Below are positions 60,259 to 64,000 of a stretch of 64,000 bases of DNA, piece by piece. The notes under the pieces were generated by a model, which was not told the origin of the DNA, ran no database searches, and saw only the letters and a list, made by a program, of their open reading frames with translations. The translations under genes and the position numbers were made by a program. The stretch is taken from positions 1 through 64,000 of the forward strand of contig JAJPEP010000013.1 in NCBI GenBank assembly GCA_021166845.1. Reading direction: 5' to 3'. This DNA is from Thiobacillus sp. GTDB taxonomy: Bacteria; Pseudomonadota; Gammaproteobacteria; Burkholderiales; Thiobacillaceae. Every line of letters starts with the position of its first letter. Position 1 is the first letter of the stretch.

Positions 60259-62137
60259 TTTCCGCCTCCAGTTTCATGCCGCCGGGTCGCTTCCCGGTCA
60301 GGTAATAATCGAGCACCGCGCGCGCGATCGGCGCCGCGGTGCCGCTGCCCGAGCCGCCGTTTTCCACCATTACCGCCACCGCGATGGTGGGATTCTCGGC
60401 CGGGGCATAGGCAATGAACAGCGCATGGTCGAGATGCTTCCGGGCCAGCCGGTCGGCGTCGTAGCGCGCGCCCTGCTTGATGCCGACCACCTGCGCGGTG
60501 CCGGTCTTGCCGGCGATGGTATACGGCGCGCCGGCCGCCGAGCTGGCCGCGGTGCCGCCCGGGCGCATCACGTCCATCATGCCTTCGCGTACGACCTCCA
60601 GGTGTTTCGGAGTGATCGCCAGCTGGGCGCGCGCGCCACCCGGCTGCGGCTGCCAGGTATGGGTAAGCGGGTCGCGTACCGCCTGCACCAGGCGCGGCTC
60701 GATCCGCACGCCGCCGTTGGCAAGCATGGCCGCCGCCGCCGCCAGTTGCAGCGGGGTGGTCAGGTGATAACCCTGACCGATGCCGGCAATCACCGTCTCG
60801 CCGGGATACCAGGGCTGCTTGAAGCGGCGCTGCTTCCAGTCGCGCGAGGGGAGCAGCCCGGATGACTCGCCGTCCAGGTCGATGCCGGTTTTTTCACCCA
60901 GGCCGAACTGCGCCAGGTAGTCGTGCATGCGATCGACCCCCATGTCCACCGCCAGCTTGTAATAATAGACATCGCACGACTGGGAGATGGATCGGCGCAG
61001 ATCGACGACCCCATGCCCGCCGCGCTTCCAGTCACGGAACTGATGGCTGCTGTTGGGCAGACTGAAAAAGCCGGGATCGTTGATGCTGTCCGACGGCTTG
61101 CGCAGCCCCAGTTCGAGGCCGGCCAGCGCCATAAATGGCTTGATCGTCGAACCGGGGGGGTAGATGCCGCGCAGGGCGCGGTTCACCATCGGCCGGTCCG
61201 GCGATTCGTTGAGCGACTTCCAGGTTTCCGGGTCGATGCCGTCGACGAACAGGTTGGGGTCGAATCCGGGCCGGGAGACCAGCGCCAGCACCCCGCCGGT
61301 ATTGGGGTCGAGCGCCACCAGCCCGCCGAGGTAATCGCCGAACGCACGTTCGGCCACCGCCTGCAACGCCGCATCGAGATGCAGGCGCAGATCCTTGCCC
61401 GGTACCGGCGGAATCCGCGACAGCATGCGCACCGCCCGGCCGCTGGCGTCGGTCTCCATCTGGTCGAAGCCGGTGCGGCCGTGCAGCAGGGTTTCGTAGC
61501 TTTGCTCCAACCCGGTCTTGCCGATATGGGCGCTGCCCTTGTAGTTCTGCTCGCGGCCATCGTCGCGCAGCTGCTGCAGGTCGCGATCGTTGATGCGGCC
61601 GACAAACCCCAGCACGTGCGCCATGCCTGGCCCGGCCTGGTAGTTGCGGAACAGCCGCGCCTTCACTTCCACCCCCGGCAGGCGATAGCGGTTGGCGGCG
61701 ACAATCGCCACCTCCTCGTCGGTCAACTTGCTTTTCAGCGGCACGGTTTCGAACTCGTGCGACTCGCTCAATAAGCGGCGAAAACGCCGCAGCTGCCCCG
61801 GCGTGATCTCGATCAGCGTGCCCACCTCGGTCAGCGTGGCCTCCAGGTTGTCGGTCCGCGCCCGCGTCAGTTCCAGCGTATAGGCCGAATAGTTTTCCGC
61901 CAGGATGCGATCGTTGCGATCGAGGATCAGCCCGCGGTTGGGCGCGGTGGGCACCCGCGAAATACGGTTGCTTTCGGCGCGCTGGATATAGTGCTCGTGC
62001 TGCACGACCTGCAGATAAAACCCGCGCGCCAGCAGCGCGGCAGCCAGCAGCGCGACAAGGGCCGCACCCGCTTTCAGCCGTCCATGAAAGCGGGCCAGTT
62101 CACGATCCAGGTTTTTCAGTTGCGTGGCGAAACCCAT
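60245..62137 (-). CDS. mrdA: Penicillin-binding protein 2
   Basis: The 630-residue class B PBP has one N-terminal membrane helix (about 23-45), a PBP dimerisation domain (60-235) and a transpeptidase domain with S330-T-I-K333, S387-C-D389 and AGKTGTAQV. All active-site motifs are normal, unlike the PBP5 homologue in the same operon. It cross-links peptidoglycan of the side wall in the elongasome with RodA and MreBCD. Confidence 0.97.
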   Translation of the reverse strand: MGFATQLKNLDRELARFHGRLKAGAALVALLAAALLARGFYLQVVQHEHYIQRAESNRISRVPTAPNRGLILDRNDRILAENYSAYTLELTRARTDNLEATLTEVGTLIEITPGQLRRFRRLLSESHEFETVPLKSKLTDEEVAIVAANRYRLPGVEVKARLFRNYQAGPGMAHVLGFVGRINDRDLQQLRDDGREQNYKGSAHIGKTGLEQSYETLLHGRTGFDQMETDASGRAVRMLSRIPPVPGKDLRLHLDAALQAVAERAFGDYLGGLVALDPNTGGVLALVSRPGFDPNLFVDGIDPETWKSLNESPDRPMVNRALRGIYPPGSTIKPFMALAGLELGLRKPSDSINDPGFFSLPNSSHQFRDWKRGGHGVVDLRRSISQSCDVYYYKLAVDMGVDRMHDYLAQFGLGEKTGIDLDGESSGLLPSRDWKQRRFKQPWYPGETVIAGIGQGYHLTTPLQLAAAAAMLANGGVRIEPRLVQAVRDPLTHTWQPQPGGARAQLAITPKHLEVVREGMMDVMRPGGTAASSAAGAPYTIAGKTGTAQVVGIKQGARYDADRLARKHLDHALFIAYAPAENPTIAVAVMVENGGSGSGTAAPIARAVLDYYLTGKRPGGMKLEAENDAD

Positions 62138-62143
62138 TCGGAA

Positions 62144-62644
62144 TCAGGCCCGATCCTGCATCCCCTTGCCGTGCCACAGACGCACAAACAGGGCAATCAG
62201 ATACCACAGCACGGTGCTGCTCAACACCGGCAGCAACATGGCCAGGCCGGTCGGCGGATTGACCGCCAGCCAGCCGATCAGCAGCACCAACAGCTGCACC
62301 GCCAGCAGAATGGGGAACAGCTGCGCGGCCTGGCGGAGCGGATCGAACTGCAGCAACCGCAGGCGCAGAAACAGCACCAGATAGACGCCGGCCACATAGG
62401 CGATGGCATGCTGGCCGAACACCGCGCCATCCTGGAAATCGGCCAGCAGACCAAGAAAAAATGCCGCGCCGAAGCTGATGCGCGCGGGCTGGTGCAGGGT
62501 CCAGAACAGCACGCCGACCAGCACGAAGTCCGGCCGCAGGGCCAGTGCCGGGCCCGACCACGGCAGCTGCTCCAGCAGCACCGCCAGAGTCAGTGTGCCG
62601 AGGATGCGGCGCCAGTTGCCTGCCGTATGGGTAGCCACGTTCAT
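62144..62644 (-). CDS. mreD: Rod-shape-determining protein MreD
   Basis: The 166-residue protein has about five membrane segments and RPDFVLVGVLFWTLHQP and GLLADFQDGAVFGQHA, typical of MreD. It bridges MreC and the cytoplasmic elongation proteins. Its ATG overlaps the mreC stop codon, and mrdA follows six bases later. A longer in-frame start lies inside mreC and is rejected. Confidence 0.94.
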   Translation of the reverse strand: MNVATHTAGNWRRILGTLTLAVLLEQLPWSGPALALRPDFVLVGVLFWTLHQPARISFGAAFFLGLLADFQDGAVFGQHAIAYVAGVYLVLFLRLRLLQFDPLRQAAQLFPILLAVQLLVLLIGWLAVNPPTGLAMLLPVLSSTVLWYLIALFVRLWHGKGMQDRA

Positions 62645-63486
62645 GGCTGGGTCACCTGCGGATCGGCGATCAGCACCAGCACGGCACGGGAGCGGTCGAG
62701 GCCCGCCAACGGCAGGCATTCCACCCGCAAATATGGGCTGGCTTGCGAACGGGAAACCCGGCTGACGCGCGCCACCGGAATGCCGGCCGGATACAGCCGG
62801 TCAATGCCCGACGTCAGCAGACGGTCGCCTGGCCGGATATCGGTCTGCGCCGGCATGTAACGCAGGTCCATCTGGCTGCGCCCGTTGCCGGCGACCAGTC
62901 CGCGCTGGCCGGTACGCTCGACCAGCACCGGGGTCAACTGCCCCGGACTGCTCACCAGCATGACTTCGCTCGATCCCGGATACACCCGGCTCACCTGCCC
63001 CACCAGACCGCTGGCATCGACCACCGGCAGGCCCCGGCGCAGCCCCGCGCCGCCGCCCTGGTCGAGGGTGATGCGCTGGGCAAACCAGTCGTGCCCCCGA
63101 TACAGCAGGGCAGCGTGGACCACCCTTTGGCCGGGGCGCGATTGCAATTGCAGCAGGGTACGCAATTCGGCGTTTTCGCGAACCAGTTCTTGCGCGGTGT
63201 TCACATCGACCAGAAGCCGCGCACGTTCGGTCATCAGGGCATCGCGCTCTTTTTGCAGAAGGCGGTGGCGGACGAAGAAACCGCCGAGTTCGGCCGCGAT
63301 GTCGAGGGGGGTGCGCATGATCGCGCGGACGGGCTGCAGCACCAGCGAAAATCCGCTGCGCAAGCCATCGAGCGCGTGATAACGGGTATCGATCGCCACA
63401 CAGGATGCGCCGACCAGGAGCCAGATCAACAGGCGTGCCATCGGCCCCAGCCGGCGGGCGAACATGAGCTGGCCTGGCATCGCCAT
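62641..63486 (-). CDS. mreC: Rod-shape-determining protein MreC
   Basis: The 281-residue protein has one N-terminal membrane helix (about 17-33), a coiled coil (about 70-105) and two small beta-barrel domains. Typical segments are GLVGQVSRVYPGSSEVMLV and DLRYMPAQTDIRPGDRLLTSG. It activates PBP2 in the elongasome. It lies 37 bases after mreB. Confidence 0.95.
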   Translation of the reverse strand: MAMPGQLMFARRLGPMARLLIWLLVGASCVAIDTRYHALDGLRSGFSLVLQPVRAIMRTPLDIAAELGGFFVRHRLLQKERDALMTERARLLVDVNTAQELVRENAELRTLLQLQSRPGQRVVHAALLYRGHDWFAQRITLDQGGGAGLRRGLPVVDASGLVGQVSRVYPGSSEVMLVSSPGQLTPVLVERTGQRGLVAGNGRSQMDLRYMPAQTDIRPGDRLLTSGIDRLYPAGIPVARVSRVSRSQASPYLRVECLPLAGLDRSRAVLVLIADPQVTQP

Positions 63487-63523
63487 CAGTCGTTCCCGTC
63501 AGCCGTGCCGCGCGGAGCTACAT

Positions 63524-64000
<477 letters not shown>

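Overview
The window is a high-GC bacterial chromosome segment. The gene families and the order mreB-mreC-mreD-mrdA-rodA-rlpA-PBP5-like-aminotransferase-DUF493-lipB, together with a complete exosortase A (XrtA/PEP-CTERM) locus, point to a betaproteobacterium of the Thiobacillus / Nitrosomonadales / Rhodocyclales type. This assignment is inference; no rRNA or tRNA gene was seen.

Layout. (1) 391-21311, plus strand: a polysaccharide cluster that starts with an ABC exporter pair (wzm/wzt with a C-terminal sugar-recognition domain) and continues with glycosyltransferases of the GT2 and GT4 types, two sulfotransferase-family proteins, two SAM-methyltransferase-like proteins, a secreted apiosidase-like hydrolase, a polysaccharide deacetylase, and a 1058-residue fusion of a glycosyltransferase, membrane helices and a sulfatase-fold domain. 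(2) 21359-26494, minus strand: a small operon of a sulfotransferase, a membrane-anchored deacetylase-like protein, GT2, GT4 and an exported TPR protein. (3) 26834-28660, plus strand: an asparagine-synthetase homologue that has lost its glutaminase cysteine. (4) 29021-50027, minus strand: the exosortase A / exopolysaccharide locus, tightly packed and probably one long operon. Its order is outer-membrane export lipoprotein, chain-length determinant, tyrosine autokinase, outer-membrane beta-barrel, ATPase, wecB, deacetylase, FemAB-like transferase, sugar transferase, exosortase A fused to an EpsI domain, sugar transferase, asparagine synthetase, two more glycosyltransferases, sulfotransferase, CapK-like AMP ligase and O-antigen-ligase-like protein. 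A sequence with correct sigma-54 (-24/-12) spacing lies upstream of its first gene. (5) 50235-55315: housekeeping genes (MazG-like pyrophosphohydrolase, 2Fe-2S protein, alpha/beta hydrolase, NodIJ-type ABC transporter, lipA on the minus strand, a conserved hypothetical, a TlpA-like thioredoxin). (6) 55407-64000, minus strand: lipB, DUF493, PLP aminotransferase, a PBP5 homologue with all three active-site motifs altered, rlpA, rodA, mrdA, mreD, mreC and the 3' part of mreB.

How it fits together. The ABC cluster would build and export one glycan, while the XrtA locus would build a second exopolysaccharide and sort PEP-CTERM proteins to the envelope. Four sulfotransferase-family genes spread over both loci suggest a sulfated (or otherwise acidic-group-decorated) polymer. 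No PEP-CTERM substrate, PrsK/PrsR regulator, initiating sugar-phosphate transferase or PAPS-synthesis gene is in the window, so those parts must lie elsewhere.

Palindromic repeats sit in the gaps between operons (1-114, 25486-25554, 26561-26718, 28699-29010, 35087-35191, 42236-42275). The segment from about 1980 to 5400 and the TPR gene are visibly richer in A+T than the rest, which suggests separate acquisition.
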